A stretch of 64,000 bases of DNA from Peptococcaceae bacterium (GCA_012517475.1 JAAYUV010000105.1:1-64000); one strand, 5' to 3'. Positions 25,786 through 35,089 are shown, counted from the first letter of the stretch. Made by a program: numbers and translations. The notes: generated from the letters alone by a model not told the origin.

Positions 25786-26805
25786 TTGAAGCTTTTTATC
25801 TTTGAGTATTTCGCATCCGGGATGAAGGAAAGTCATGAGCTTAAGAAGGCCGGATATGCCATGCTGGATGCTGTCCTTCGGGATTTTACCAGGATTCCGG
25901 AAATAAATATCATGACCATTTTTGACTACTCCCTGAAAGAGCGGGTTTTCCAGGATCCTCTCGCCCCGGGATTAGAAATTTTCTGGAGAAAAGGCCGGGA
26001 AGACGGGCAGAAATTGTTTGAAGAAATATTAATCAGATGTGAAGCGGTATTAATCATTGCCCCTGAGACAGCCGGTATTCTGGCCGAATTGACGGCTCTG
26101 GCCGAAAACAGGGGGAAGATCGTTCTGGGTTCATGTTCCAAAGCCTTGAACGTTACCTGTCATAAAGCCAAACTTCTGAGTCTGATGGGAAAGAAAGGTC
26201 TGCCCGTTCCCCGTTCGGATATTTTGCAGAAACCATTGGCTTCCGTTGCCAAGGCCCAAATCCTAGAAATGTTTTCTTACCCTTTGGTGATTAAGCCTGT
26301 TTGCGGGACGGGGGGAGAAGGAGTAAGACTGATTCAGACCGGAGAACAACTGGATAAGGTGGTTGAACAGTTAGCCACTATGGGGGAAGAGACATTTCTT
26401 GTTCAGGAATATATTCCGGGCCAGGCGGTAAGTGTCAGCCTCTTTGTTCTTGAAGGCAAAGTGCTGCCTCTAAGCTTAAACCGGCAAATCCTAAAGGATG
26501 AAGACGAGCTTGGTTTCCGGGGGATTACTGTTCCTTACGAACACTCCCTGGATCAGGATATTATAAAAATTGCTTCAGCAGCCTGTGAACAGGTGGAAGG
26601 ACTTAAAGGCTTTATCGGAGTGGATTTGGTGGCGGGTCCTGAGGGACCGGTTCTGATAGAGATCAACTCCCGGATCACGCTGGCTTATGTAGCCCTGAGA
26701 GAAGTGGTGTCCCGGAATTTGGCCGGGGACCTGCTGAACCTTTGTGTGGAAAACAGGGTCCCACCAAAGCCCGAGATTCAAGGAAGGTATACCTATCGGC
26801 TTTAG
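25786..26805 (+). CDS. mfnD: Tyramine--L-glutamate ligase (ATP-grasp)
   Basis: MfnD joins glutamate to tyramine through its gamma-carboxyl in methanofuran synthesis. The 339-residue ATP-grasp protein begins LKLFIFEYFASG, as archaeal MfnD does. The nucleotide loop VIKPVCGTGGEGV is near 175, VQEYIPGQAVSVSLF near 205, and the metal site VLIEINSRITLAYVAL near 290. TTG 25786 is preferred because GGGGG lies seven bases upstream and the homologous N-terminus begins there; in-frame ATGs at 25762 and 25765 would add an unconserved leader. It is divergent from mfnE. Confidence 0.88.
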   Translation: MKLFIFEYFASGMKESHELKKAGYAMLDAVLRDFTRIPEINIMTIFDYSLKERVFQDPLAPGLEIFWRKGREDGQKLFEEILIRCEAVLIIAPETAGILAELTALAENRGKIVLGSCSKALNVTCHKAKLLSLMGKKGLPVPRSDILQKPLASVAKAQILEMFSYPLVIKPVCGTGGEGVRLIQTGEQLDKVVEQLATMGEETFLVQEYIPGQAVSVSLFVLEGKVLPLSLNRQILKDEDELGFRGITVPYEHSLDQDIIKIASAACEQVEGLKGFIGVDLVAGPEGPVLIEINSRITLAYVALREVVSRNLAGDLLNLCVENRVPPKPEIQGRYTYRL

Positions 26806-26890
26806 CTTTGGGGTGGAAGCTTATACCCGGAAATTCCAATGATTCCTGCTTGATTAGAACCTTTAAAAAATGAAAAGGAGAGGATGGGCT

Positions 26891-27955
26891 TTGACTGGCA
26901 TACTGGGGCTGGATATCGGAGGCGCCAATACCAAAAGCTGTTCTTTGAGAATGGACAAAGGAGAAATCTCTATGGCAAGAGGAGCTTCCGTTTATCATGA
27001 AGTCTGGAGAAAGCCCGAAGGTCTGAGGGATGTCCTGATGGACCTGAGAGCTTCCATGATACAAGGAGACACAACGATAGAAGGCATTGCCCTGACCATG
27101 ACTGCCGAACTTTGTGACGGGTTTGAATCAAAAACGCAAGGAGTACTCTTTATCCTCGGGATGGTGGAAGAGGTTTTTGCAGATGTGCCTGTCTATGTCT
27201 GGACGACCCGGGGAGTCTTTGCCCATCCATGTGAAATAAGGAAAGAACCCTTGCAGGCGGCAGCCGCCAATTGGCTGGCGAGTGCCACGGCACTGGCCGG
27301 GAGTCCTTTTCTGGCGGGAAATCCGGTAATTTTTGCCGATATGGGAAGTACGACTACGGATATCCTCCCTTTGGCCTCCGGAAAAGTTTTAGCCAAAGGA
27401 AAAACAGATACGGAGCGTTTGCTTTACGGAGAGCTGCTCTACACAGGGACACTCCGAACGGGGGTACACTCCATTCTGGATGAAGTGTATCTGGAAGGGC
27501 ATTGTTGCCGGGTGGCTCACGAATACTTTGCGATCAGTGCGGACGCTTACCGGTTTTTAGGCCTGATCACCGAGACAGACTATGATGTTCCTACCCCGGA
27601 CGGAAAGAACCGCGATATCGATGCCTGTGCCAAACGGTTGGCTCGTGTGGTGGGAGCAGAACCGGAAGAAATCGGCATAAATAACATTTACAGCATTGCC
27701 CGGGCAGTCATGGAAAAGCAGACCAGACGAATTACGGACAATATCTTACGGATCATCTCCAGAAAAGATGTACCGGAACCGAAGCAATTGATTACAACAG
27801 GCCAAGGCAGTTTTATTCTGGGAGAGGTGGCCCGCCGCCTGGGATGGAAAGAAACACCCTGGTGGCAGATGATTCCCGGAGGATATGGACAACTGGCCAT
27901 GACCAGCTATGCCGTAGCCTGGTTACTCTACCGGCAAATCCAGAAAGAGATGTGA
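26891..27955 (+). CDS. mfnF: Hydantoinase/oxoprolinase-like methanofuran synthesis protein
   Basis: This 354-residue ASKHA-type protein of COG1548 begins ILGLDIGGANTK and contains TMTAELCDGFESK (60-72), NPVIFADMGSTTTDILPL (145-160) and TTGQGSF near 305. MfnF couples the furan diphosphate to the tyramine-glutamate moiety. TTG 26891 is chosen because GGAGAGG lies seven bases upstream; the in-frame ATG at 26870 precedes that site. It follows mfnD by 85 bases. MfnA (tyrosine decarboxylase) and MfnC (aminotransferase) are not seen in the window. Confidence 0.88.
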   Translation: MTGILGLDIGGANTKSCSLRMDKGEISMARGASVYHEVWRKPEGLRDVLMDLRASMIQGDTTIEGIALTMTAELCDGFESKTQGVLFILGMVEEVFADVPVYVWTTRGVFAHPCEIRKEPLQAAAANWLASATALAGSPFLAGNPVIFADMGSTTTDILPLASGKVLAKGKTDTERLLYGELLYTGTLRTGVHSILDEVYLEGHCCRVAHEYFAISADAYRFLGLITETDYDVPTPDGKNRDIDACAKRLARVVGAEPEEIGINNIYSIARAVMEKQTRRITDNILRIISRKDVPEPKQLITTGQGSFILGEVARRLGWKETPWWQMIPGGYGQLAMTSYAVAWLLYRQIQKEM

Positions 27956-27961
27956 TTCTAT

Positions 27962-28795
27962 GTGAAAAGACAATTTAAAATCATTCCCGTATTAGACCTG
28001 AAAGACGGCCTCGTCGTCCGTGGAATTCGGGGAGATCGAGCTAAATACCAACCGGTCCAGAGCAAACTTACGCCTTCTGCTGAGTTTTCAGATGTCCTGG
28101 AAGCCTTTCACACAGGGTTCGGCTTTGAAGAATTCTATATCGCCGACCTGGATGCACTGACCTCCGGCGGAGAAAGAAATCAACTCAGCCTGTTAGCCAA
28201 CAGGATTAAAACAAATAAACCACCGGTCTCTTTCATGGTAGATGCGGGCATCCGGGATGCAGCAGGTATTGCAGGTGTTGTTAAGGCAGGAGTCAAAAAA
28301 ATAGTTGTCGGTACGGAGACACTGCTTTCTCTGGAAGCCTTAAAGGAAATGGTTGCCGTCTATGACTCGCGGAGTCTGGTGGTCAGTATTGACATCAGGG
28401 GTACGGAGGTGATAAGCTCTTCTCCTGAGATTGCCCGGATGACTCCGGCTGGAGCGGTCAGGGAAATACGTAAAACGGGAATTCAGGATTTTATCCTGCT
28501 GCAGCTAGGCAAGGTGGGTACAGGAGAAGGATTAGACAAGCCCCTGATTCAAGAGTGCCTGTCTGTCCTGGCAGAAATGGACCGTTCTGATGTTACCCTT
28601 CTGGTCGGCGGAGGAATTTCCGGCTCCGAGGATTTAAAATGGCTGGCAGATCTCGGACTGGACGGAGCCCTTATAGCTTCCGTTTTGCATGATGGGAAAT
28701 TGGGGCCGGATACCGTCCGTGCTCTACAAGATTACACTATATACAAATCAAAACAAAAAACTAACGAGGCAAACGAATCAGGTTTAGAAGATTGA
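27962..28795 (+). CDS. HisA-like phosphoribosyl isomerase-fold protein of C1 clusters (COG1411)
   Basis: This 277-residue (beta/alpha)8 protein begins FKIIPVLDLKDGLVVRGIRGDRAKYQPV, the HisA-type start. It also has YIADLDALTSGGERN near 60, FMVDAGIRD near 88 and VGGGISGSEDLKWLADLGLDGALIASVLHDG near 220. It lacks the full HisA catalytic set by eye and sits beside no histidine genes. The family is a constant companion of H4MPT/methanofuran genes in methylotrophs and methanogens. GTG start at 27962, six bases after mfnF. Reaction unknown. Confidence 0.8.
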   Translation: MKRQFKIIPVLDLKDGLVVRGIRGDRAKYQPVQSKLTPSAEFSDVLEAFHTGFGFEEFYIADLDALTSGGERNQLSLLANRIKTNKPPVSFMVDAGIRDAAGIAGVVKAGVKKIVVGTETLLSLEALKEMVAVYDSRSLVVSIDIRGTEVISSSPEIARMTPAGAVREIRKTGIQDFILLQLGKVGTGEGLDKPLIQECLSVLAEMDRSDVTLLVGGGISGSEDLKWLADLGLDGALIASVLHDGKLGPDTVRALQDYTIYKSKQKTNEANESGLED

Positions 28796-28810
28796 TGGGG
28801 GGATATTGTT

Positions 28811-29257
28811 ATGATCAAAATAAATCCTGCAAATGAAAAAAAATTATATACCAACCAGGGTGAACCGAACGTATTGCCCGGTGACAAAGATTACCTGTTA
28901 AGATGGCTCATATCAAGGATCGAAACAGAAAAGCTTTCATTGAATATTACCCTGAACATCAAAGGAATTGTGATTTCAGGGAGTATTATCAGTGAAAAAG
29001 AATACTGCGAAAGACTGGTCCATTATCTGAATGATATTTCAGAAATCAAAGGAATAGCCCCAATGGGAAGAAATCACTGGGCGGAAACGAACAGGCAGGA
29101 CGCGGAACCTCTGCAAGAAGAATATATCCACCTGAAAAATGCCAAAATCTATTTTTCTTCTATTGATTCGGCTCCTTTGGATGAAGGGGTCCTTTGGCGG
29201 GGAAAATTATCCACGGTTGACGGCTTCATTCTTGGGCTTTTCCGCTCCTATCCGTAA
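28811..29257 (+). CDS. Small protein resembling gas-vesicle accessory GvpU
   Basis: This 148-residue soluble protein has NITLNIKGIVISGSIISEKEYCE (near 45-67) and IHLKNAKI ... GVLWRGKLSTVDGFILGLF at the C-terminus. These read like the GvpU family as I remember it. No other gas-vesicle gene is in the window, so a vesicle role is doubtful. It follows the HisA-like gene by 15 bases with GGGGGGAT as ribosome site, so it is co-transcribed with the C1 genes. The family call is tentative. Confidence 0.5.
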   Translation: MIKINPANEKKLYTNQGEPNVLPGDKDYLLRWLISRIETEKLSLNITLNIKGIVISGSIISEKEYCERLVHYLNDISEIKGIAPMGRNHWAETNRQDAEPLQEEYIHLKNAKIYFSSIDSAPLDEGVLWRGKLSTVDGFILGLFRSYP

Positions 29258-29299
29258 AGCATAGCACGAGCCGTCCAAATTCAAAAATGTGGTGAAGTT

Positions 29300-31372
29300 A
29301 TGATTTTTATCTTGGACAATTACGATTCATTTACATACAATTTATACCAGTATTTTGGGGAACTGGGTGAAGACGTGGTGGTCTTTCGCCCGGATGAAGG
29401 CACCATTTCCGGCATCCGTGCCCTGAACCCGGAATTGATCGTCATTTCTCCGGGGCCTTGTTCCCCAAATGAGGCAGTTTTTGCTTTGGAAGTAATTGAG
29501 GCTTTCAAAGAAAGCGTGCCGATTCTTGGAATTTGCCTTGGGCATCAGGCCATTGGCCAGGTTTTCGGAGGAAAAGTAGTCAAGGCCAGAACCCCGGTTC
29601 ATGGCAAAGTTTCAACAATCAGTCATGATGGGCAGGGGGTCTTTCTGGATCTTCCCCACCCTCTGAAAGTGACACGGTATCATTCTCTCGCCTTACAGAA
29701 GGACAGTCTTCCGGAAGAGGTATTGGTTACTGCCCAGACCCTTGACGGAGAAATTATGGGAATCCGCCATGCCCGTCTTCCTATCGAGGGCGTACAGTTT
29801 CACCCGGAGGCAATTCTGACCGAAAGCGGCTTAAAACTCCTGGAAAATGCGGTAAAAGCAGCCCGGCGGTGGAAGGCCCAACAGAGAAATGCCAAGGTAT
29901 GGCAGATTCGTCCGCTTGCACTATCTTTACCACCCCACAAGGTAATTTATGCTTTTAAAAATGCGGAAAGCCCGTTCTTCCTTGATAGCGGCGATCGGTA
30001 TGGAGAACTGGGGAAACACTCCTACCTGGGTGCCTTTCCATTCCTCAAAGTATGCGCTTTTAAGGATCATATGAAAATACAAAGGGGCGGGGAGGCTGAA
30101 TTAATCGTTGCTTTTCATTCCATGCAAAGCGCTCTGACGGTTTTGGACGATTTTCTGGCCAGATTCCAATTGCCCTTGGCATCTCCTTTCCCTTTTTCCG
30201 GGGGAGCCGTTGGATTTTTCAGTTACGATTTAAAAAATGAGATTGAGGATCTGCCGATAAGGGAAAAAAAGGACCTGGAGATTCCATTATGGACATTGGC
30301 CTGGTATGACGGGATTCTTGTTTATGAACATGAAACAGGAAGGTATTGGCTGACGGCCTGCGGGATGCAGGAAGACGGGGAAAATAATACGGGCCTTGCC
30401 CGGACCAGGATCGATACTCTGGAACAGATGGTCCGGGAGTTTGCCGACACATATTTCGCAGAGAAATGTCCGGTTGTATCCAATGATCATCCCTCTGCGC
30501 TTTCATTTGAGGAAGTCAGCAAAAGTGTTCCCAGGAAGCAGTATCTCAAGGATCTGCAAAAAGTGATCGACTATATTTATGCCGGAGACATCTACCAGGC
30601 TAATCTCAGCCAGAGTTTCAGTTTCAAATACCAAGGAGATTCTTGGGAGCTTTATTCCTCGTTACGCCGTAAGAATTCCGCACCGTTCTCCGCATTTCTG
30701 CCTTATCACGATTTTCAGATCCTTTCGACTTCACCGGAACGTTTTATAAGGATTACTGCGGAAGGGATAATACAAACACGGCCGATCAAGGGGACCCGCC
30801 CGAGGGGCAAGACCCCGGCAGAAGACCAGAAGCTGGCGGATGAACTCCTGAACAGTGAAAAGGACAGGGCTGAACTGACCATGATCGTAGATCTGGAACG
30901 AAATGACCTGGGAAGGGTTTGTCATTATGGAACAGTACAAACCAAAGAACTGATGAAGCTGGAGAAATATCCTGCTGTCTGGCATCTTGTTGCTACCATC
31001 GATGGAAGGTTGAAAAAAGGACTTAAACCCAGTGAGCTGCTCAGGGCAATTTTTCCCGGGGGATCGATCACTGGCGCTCCCAAGATCAGGGCTATGGAAA
31101 TCATTGATGAGCTGGAACCATACAATCGGGGAATATATACGGGAAGCATCGGCTATATTGGGTTTGACGGTGCCTGGGACCTGAATATTGTCATCCGGAC
31201 TATTTTGCTCAAAGACGGATTAGCTTACGTCCATGCCGGAGGGGGAATCGTGGCTGATTCTGTCCCGGCGGATGAGTATCAGGAAACAATCCATAAAGCG
31301 AGGAAATTGCTGGAAACTTTGGGGGTGGAACTGGACAGTGAATCAAGAGCAAAAAAGACATCAGCCAAGTGA
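29300..31372 (+). CDS. pabAB: Aminodeoxychorismate synthase, fused glutamine amidotransferase and chorismate-binding subunits
   Basis: This 690-residue fusion makes 4-amino-4-deoxychorismate for p-aminobenzoate. Residues 1-190 are a class I amidotransferase with PGPCSPNEA, nucleophile loop GICLGHQAIG (near 78) and QFHPEAILTESG (near 170). Residues about 215-680 are the chorismate-binding domain, with GGAVGFFSYDL, YAGDIYQANLSQ, TRPIKGTRPRG and MIVDLERNDLGR. The pABA feeds MptG (10719) for H4MPT as well as folate. It overlaps pabC by 35 bases. Confidence 0.9.
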   Translation: MIFILDNYDSFTYNLYQYFGELGEDVVVFRPDEGTISGIRALNPELIVISPGPCSPNEAVFALEVIEAFKESVPILGICLGHQAIGQVFGGKVVKARTPVHGKVSTISHDGQGVFLDLPHPLKVTRYHSLALQKDSLPEEVLVTAQTLDGEIMGIRHARLPIEGVQFHPEAILTESGLKLLENAVKAARRWKAQQRNAKVWQIRPLALSLPPHKVIYAFKNAESPFFLDSGDRYGELGKHSYLGAFPFLKVCAFKDHMKIQRGGEAELIVAFHSMQSALTVLDDFLARFQLPLASPFPFSGGAVGFFSYDLKNEIEDLPIREKKDLEIPLWTLAWYDGILVYEHETGRYWLTACGMQEDGENNTGLARTRIDTLEQMVREFADTYFAEKCPVVSNDHPSALSFEEVSKSVPRKQYLKDLQKVIDYIYAGDIYQANLSQSFSFKYQGDSWELYSSLRRKNSAPFSAFLPYHDFQILSTSPERFIRITAEGIIQTRPIKGTRPRGKTPAEDQKLADELLNSEKDRAELTMIVDLERNDLGRVCHYGTVQTKELMKLEKYPAVWHLVATIDGRLKKGLKPSELLRAIFPGGSITGAPKIRAMEIIDELEPYNRGIYTGSIGYIGFDGAWDLNIVIRTILLKDGLAYVHAGGGIVADSVPADEYQETIHKARKLLETLGVELDSESRAKKTSAK

Positions 31373-32144
31373 ATTTTCTGCCGGCGATCGGTTGGAACAC
31401 AGTATTTATGAAACCTTGAAGGTCACGGAGAAAGGCATAGAACTTCCATTAATCCATTGGGAAAGAATGAAAAACGGAGGACAAATCCTCGGAATTCAAG
31501 TGCCCAAATACCCGGAGTGGATCGAGCGCCTGCGAAAATATCTCGAAAATACTGCCTGTAAGGCTCCCTTTGCCCTAAGAGTATCTCTGTCACAGGCAAG
31601 GAAAGAATTTTCTCTGAACGATCAATCACCGCACTGGTCATTCAGCTGGAGGGAGATTCCTTACACAGCGGAGCAGTACCGGAAAGGGGTCAGGATCATT
31701 TTCCTGGAAGAGATCCGTCAGGACAGGTTTCCTTTAACCACAATCAAATCGCCCGATTATCTGAATACCGGGCCTGCGTTAAAAGAACTGGAAGCAAGGG
31801 ATGCTTTTGAAGGACTATGGTGCAACCCGCGGGGAGAAGTAGTTGAAGGAACGAGGAGCAATGTGTTTTTCGTGCGGGACGGAACAATCTGTACTCCGCC
31901 GGCATCCAGCGGCTGTCTGGCAGGAACTAGACGCAGGATTGTAAAGGATTTGGCCCTGAAGCTTAATATTCCTTTTCGGGACAAAGAAGTCTTTATGGAG
32001 GATCTGCTCCAAGCCGAAGAAGTATTCCTCACCAATGCCCTGATGGGGATTATGCCTGTCAGCCAGGTAGAAAATACGCCGGTCAGCCGATCGATATTTG
32101 ATGGGATTACCGCAGCCCTAATTCAATCCTATAAAGAAATTTAG
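31338..32144 (+). CDS. pabC: Aminodeoxychorismate lyase (class IV aminotransferase fold)
   Basis: It eliminates pyruvate from aminodeoxychorismate to give p-aminobenzoate. The 268-residue PLP fold-type IV protein carries LNTGPALKELEARDAFEGLWCNPRGEVVEGTRSNVFFVRDG (near 140-180), then ASSGCLAGTRRRIV and EEVFLTNALMGIMPV. The catalytic lysine lies in TTIKSPDYLNT. GTG 31338 inside pabAB is taken as start because the homologous region begins soon after and GGGGGTGGAA lies before it. The two genes are translationally coupled. Confidence 0.8.
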   Translation: MNQEQKRHQPSEFSAGDRLEHSIYETLKVTEKGIELPLIHWERMKNGGQILGIQVPKYPEWIERLRKYLENTACKAPFALRVSLSQARKEFSLNDQSPHWSFSWREIPYTAEQYRKGVRIIFLEEIRQDRFPLTTIKSPDYLNTGPALKELEARDAFEGLWCNPRGEVVEGTRSNVFFVRDGTICTPPASSGCLAGTRRRIVKDLALKLNIPFRDKEVFMEDLLQAEEVFLTNALMGIMPVSQVENTPVSRSIFDGITAALIQSYKEI

Positions 32145-32225
32145 AATCTAAACATTTAGAACCTAAAAGCGAAATGTTCTGTAGAGTTATATTATTTTGG
32201 ATGAGAAAAAATTGAGGTGATTCGA

Positions 32226-32795
32226 ATGCCGATGCGTATGGAAAAAATCGAAAATGCCGTAAGGGCTATTCTGGAATCCGTCGGAGAAGACCCGGACAGA
32301 GAAGGACTAAAGGACACCCCAAAGAGGGTCGCACGATTTTATCAAGAGGCTTTTGCAGGGCTGCACGAAGACCCGAGCCAGTATCTAACGATTCAATTTT
32401 CCGAAAACCATGAAGAAATGATCATCGTCAAGGATATTCCGATTTATTCCATGTGTGAACATCACCTGCTTCCTTTTGTAGGCCAAGCCCATATCGCCTA
32501 CATTCCCTGTCACGGGAAAATCACCGGGCTGTCCAAGCTGGCCAGGGTCGCTGAAGCTTATGCCCGAAGACCTCAGCTTCAGGAACGTCTGACCAGCCAA
32601 ATCGCCGATACGGTGGAAAACATCCTGGAGGCCAGAGGGGTGCTGGTAGTTATTGAAGCGGAACATATGTGCATGACAATCCGGGGAATCAAAAAGCCGG
32701 GATCAAAGACGGTTACTTCGGCTGTAAGAGGTATCTTTCAAACAAGTTCTGCAACACGGGCGGAAGCCTTTTCGCTGATCATGAGCCAGAAATAG
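32226..32795 (+). CDS. folE: GTP cyclohydrolase I
   Basis: It converts GTP to dihydroneopterin triphosphate, the pterin precursor of folate and potentially of H4MPT. The 189-residue protein carries the type IA zinc ligands in [10 protein letters not shown] (near 70) and the second cysteine in [11 protein letters not shown] (near 140), plus GLSKLARV near 100. ATG 32226 follows GAGGTGA by five bases. It comes shortly after pabC, so pterin and pABA supply are grouped with the C1 island. Confidence 0.92.
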   Translation: MPMRMEKIENAVRAILESVGEDPDREGLKDTPKRVARFYQEAFAGLHEDPSQYLTIQFSENHEEMIIVKDIPIYSMCEHHLLPFVGQAHIAYIPCHGKITGLSKLARVAEAYARRPQLQERLTSQIADTVENILEARGVLVVIEAEHMCMTIRGIKKPGSKTVTSAVRGIFQTSSATRAEAFSLIMSQK

Positions 32796-32820
32796 AACGA
32801 TACATATGGAGGTTGAAGTA

Positions 32821-33600
32821 TTGAGCGAAAATTATCTTTATCGAACAGTTTGCAAGCATGACTGCGGTAAGAGGGAAGTCGTAAAAGATCTCATTGTTCG
32901 GGAATTCCCTCTTACCTTATTTGTTAATGAAAGAGAAATTGTCACCATGGTCTGCTCCCCCAATGATCTCAAGGAATTGGGTGTCGGTTTCTTATTGAGC
33001 GAAGGCTTAATTCAGAATTCCAAGAATATTGTAGAGTTAGAATGTCAGGAGAGTGAAGGGTTGCTCCACATTCGAATCTACCCTGAGCCCTCAAATACGA
33101 ATAGCTTTTTAAGAAGAAACATCGCCAGTTGCTGTGGGAAAGGCAGGGCAGGGCTTTATTTTATTAATGATGCCAGACAGGTCAAAGAAGTGAAGGCTTC
33201 AGGCTGTTTCACAAAAAATCTACTTCTCCGGCACATGTCATGGCTGGAAAAAAACGCAAGGAGTTTCCGCCTGACAGGCGGGGTCCATAGTGCTGCACTG
33301 GCTAACGATAGAATTTTATTAATGGCGGAAGATATCGGGAGACATAATGCCGTAGACAAAGTATTAGGGGCATTGTGTCTCCAGGGAATGGAGACTGCAG
33401 ACACCTGCCTCCTTTTAAGTGGCAGGGTATCTTCCGAAATCGTAATCAAAGCGGCCAGGGCCAACATCCCGCTCATGCTGTCTAAAGGTGCCCCTACGGA
33501 TTTAGCAATCGACCTGGCGGAAGATTTAAATATTACCCTGATCGGGTTTGCCAGGGAAAACAGGCTGAATATCTATTCCCATCCGGAGAGAGTCAGATAA
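32821..33600 (+). CDS. fdhD: FdhD-type sulfur carrier for molybdoenzyme maturation
   Basis: FdhD moves sulfur to the Mo/W bis-MGD cofactor before insertion into formate dehydrogenase-type enzymes. The 259-residue protein has the IASCCGKGRAGL cysteine loop near 100, then GGVHSAAL, AEDIGRHNAVDKVLGALC and LLSGRVSSEIVIKAA. TTG 32821 follows GGAGG by eight bases; ATG 32806 precedes that site. No formate dehydrogenase gene is in the window, so the Sec-containing FwdB is a reasonable client. That pairing is inference. Confidence 0.88.
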   Translation: MSENYLYRTVCKHDCGKREVVKDLIVREFPLTLFVNEREIVTMVCSPNDLKELGVGFLLSEGLIQNSKNIVELECQESEGLLHIRIYPEPSNTNSFLRRNIASCCGKGRAGLYFINDARQVKEVKASGCFTKNLLLRHMSWLEKNARSFRLTGGVHSAALANDRILLMAEDIGRHNAVDKVLGALCLQGMETADTCLLLSGRVSSEIVIKAARANIPLMLSKGAPTDLAIDLAEDLNITLIGFARENRLNIYSHPERVR

Positions 33601-33744
33601 TTTAATGATTCTTATCCTCTATACCTGAGGAGGCTTTTCTGTGATTGCTTCGAAACGGAATATCCTGCCCGGACAGATGGGGATCACTCAAGAAACTTGC
33701 AAGGGTCGAAAAAAGAACAATTGGATAAACATCAAAAAATCGGA

Positions 33745-34281
33745 TCACCACCGGCAAAACTGGACAAGGGCTTGGTTAAAGAGCCGAATATGGACCTTTT
33801 CATCCAGAATAATGCGGTGGAGTATGGCTTGGATGTTTGGATCGTCTATAGAACGGATATGCTTTTGGTACTCTTCTATCGCTTTATATTCCGCGTCGAT
33901 ATCCGCTTTTAACTGTTCGCATAAATTTGTTCCATAATAAATGTAATTTCCTGACCAGAATTGGCCGGATGTACTGTAAGACCCTCGGATAACGGGGTTG
34001 CCTCCAAGTTTTTTGATAAGATCGGCCAGCATCTCCATGTGCCTCATTTCGGTAATTGATACGTTTTCCAAAAGCTCTCCCAGTTTTTCATCTATTTCTT
34101 TAAAATAAAAATGATGATAAAGGTATTGGCTGACAGCCGTGAATTCACTGATTACGCCTGCATAATCATCCATTAATAATTCTGCATAGTGTAAATTGGC
34201 AGCCTGGACTTTAATTTCAGGATAAGGGGAGGGATCAGCGTAACCGGCTCTATAATGGATGTCGCATTTTGAATGATTCAT
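33745..34281 (-). CDS. Ferritin-like diiron protein
   Basis: This 178-residue four-helix protein has ferritin-like iron ligands: E in AGVISEFTAVSQYLYHH near 45, ExRHxE in TEMRHMEMLADL near 77, E in DAEYKAIEEYQKHI near 130, and DEKVHIRLF near 163. It could be bacterioferritin-, rubrerythrin- or Mn-catalase-like. AGGAGG precedes the ATG. It is convergent with fdhD and divergent from the HD gene, so it is outside the C1 operon. Confidence 0.75.
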   Translation of the reverse strand: MNHSKCDIHYRAGYADPSPYPEIKVQAANLHYAELLMDDYAGVISEFTAVSQYLYHHFYFKEIDEKLGELLENVSITEMRHMEMLADLIKKLGGNPVIRGSYSTSGQFWSGNYIYYGTNLCEQLKADIDAEYKAIEEYQKHIRSIDDPNIQAILHRIILDEKVHIRLFNQALVQFCRW

Positions 34282-34411
34282 AAAACAACCTCCTGCAAAG
34301 ATATCCTTATATGTTATATTGGGCAGGAAGGCATTCCATGCAAAACTCTTTGGGAAAGTGATATAATCTTGATGTGGAAATGATGATTCATAGAAGAGGT
34401 AAACGGTATCA

Positions 34412-35089
34412 ATGGAAAAGATGGAAGAAAAATACGAGAAATTAAAGGAAATTGTTTATAAGGAGCTATCTTACGCAGCCCATGATCTGGATCATGTCAT
34501 GCGGGTTTATCATTATTGTTTATACTTTGCCGAGGAAGAAAAGGAGGCAGATCCGAAAGTTTTGATCCCTGCCGCATTGTTGCATGATATTGCTCGAAAA
34601 CAGGAAGATGAAGATCCTACGGGGAAAATCGATCACGCAGTACTTGGGGCTGAGCTGGCTGAAAAGATCCTTAGAGATTTGCATTTTGAACCCTTATTGA
34701 TTGAGAAAATAAAAAAATGTATCCGGGCTCACCGGTTCAGAAGCGGCTATTCTCCGGATACGATAGAGGCCAAAATCCTTTTTGATGCAGACAAATTAGA
34801 TGTTATTGGAGCAGTAGGAATAGCCCGTTCTTATATGCTGGCGGGCCAGCATGGGGAAAGAATGTACAGTGATATCCCAATTGCCGAGTATATGAAAGAA
34901 AATGTTGGCGAAAACGGAAGAATAAAAGATGTGACAAAGCATACGATGAATTTGGAGTATGAATTAAAACTAAAAATGATCCCGCAAAGGCTTTTTACTG
35001 AAAGGGCCAAGAAAATTGCTGAAAAAAGAATAGACTATATGGAAAATTTTTTTGATACACTCAGGAACGAAATTGCGGGGAAAAATTAA
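34412..35089 (+). CDS. HD-domain phosphohydrolase
   Basis: This 225-residue metal-dependent phosphohydrolase of the HD superfamily has H in HDLDHVMRV (near 25-33), HD in ALLHDIARK (near 62), a downstream IRAHRF (near 105) and D in FDADKLDVIGAVG (near 130). It resembles the YedJ-type HD proteins. A cyclic-phosphate role in pterin synthesis, as for archaeal MptB, is conceivable because that enzyme is also an HD protein, but there is no direct evidence. AGAAGAGG lies some way upstream of the ATG. Confidence 0.7.
   Translation: MEKMEEKYEKLKEIVYKELSYAAHDLDHVMRVYHYCLYFAEEEKEADPKVLIPAALLHDIARKQEDEDPTGKIDHAVLGAELAEKILRDLHFEPLLIEKIKKCIRAHRFRSGYSPDTIEAKILFDADKLDVIGAVGIARSYMLAGQHGERMYSDIPIAEYMKENVGENGRIKDVTKHTMNLEYELKLKMIPQRLFTERAKKIAEKRIDYMENFFDTLRNEIAGKN

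Noticed and set aside
33641-33740. Short open frame between fdhD and the ferritin-like gene
   Set aside because: It has an AGGAGG-like site but no recognised sequence, and its longer part is antisense to the ferritin-like gene.
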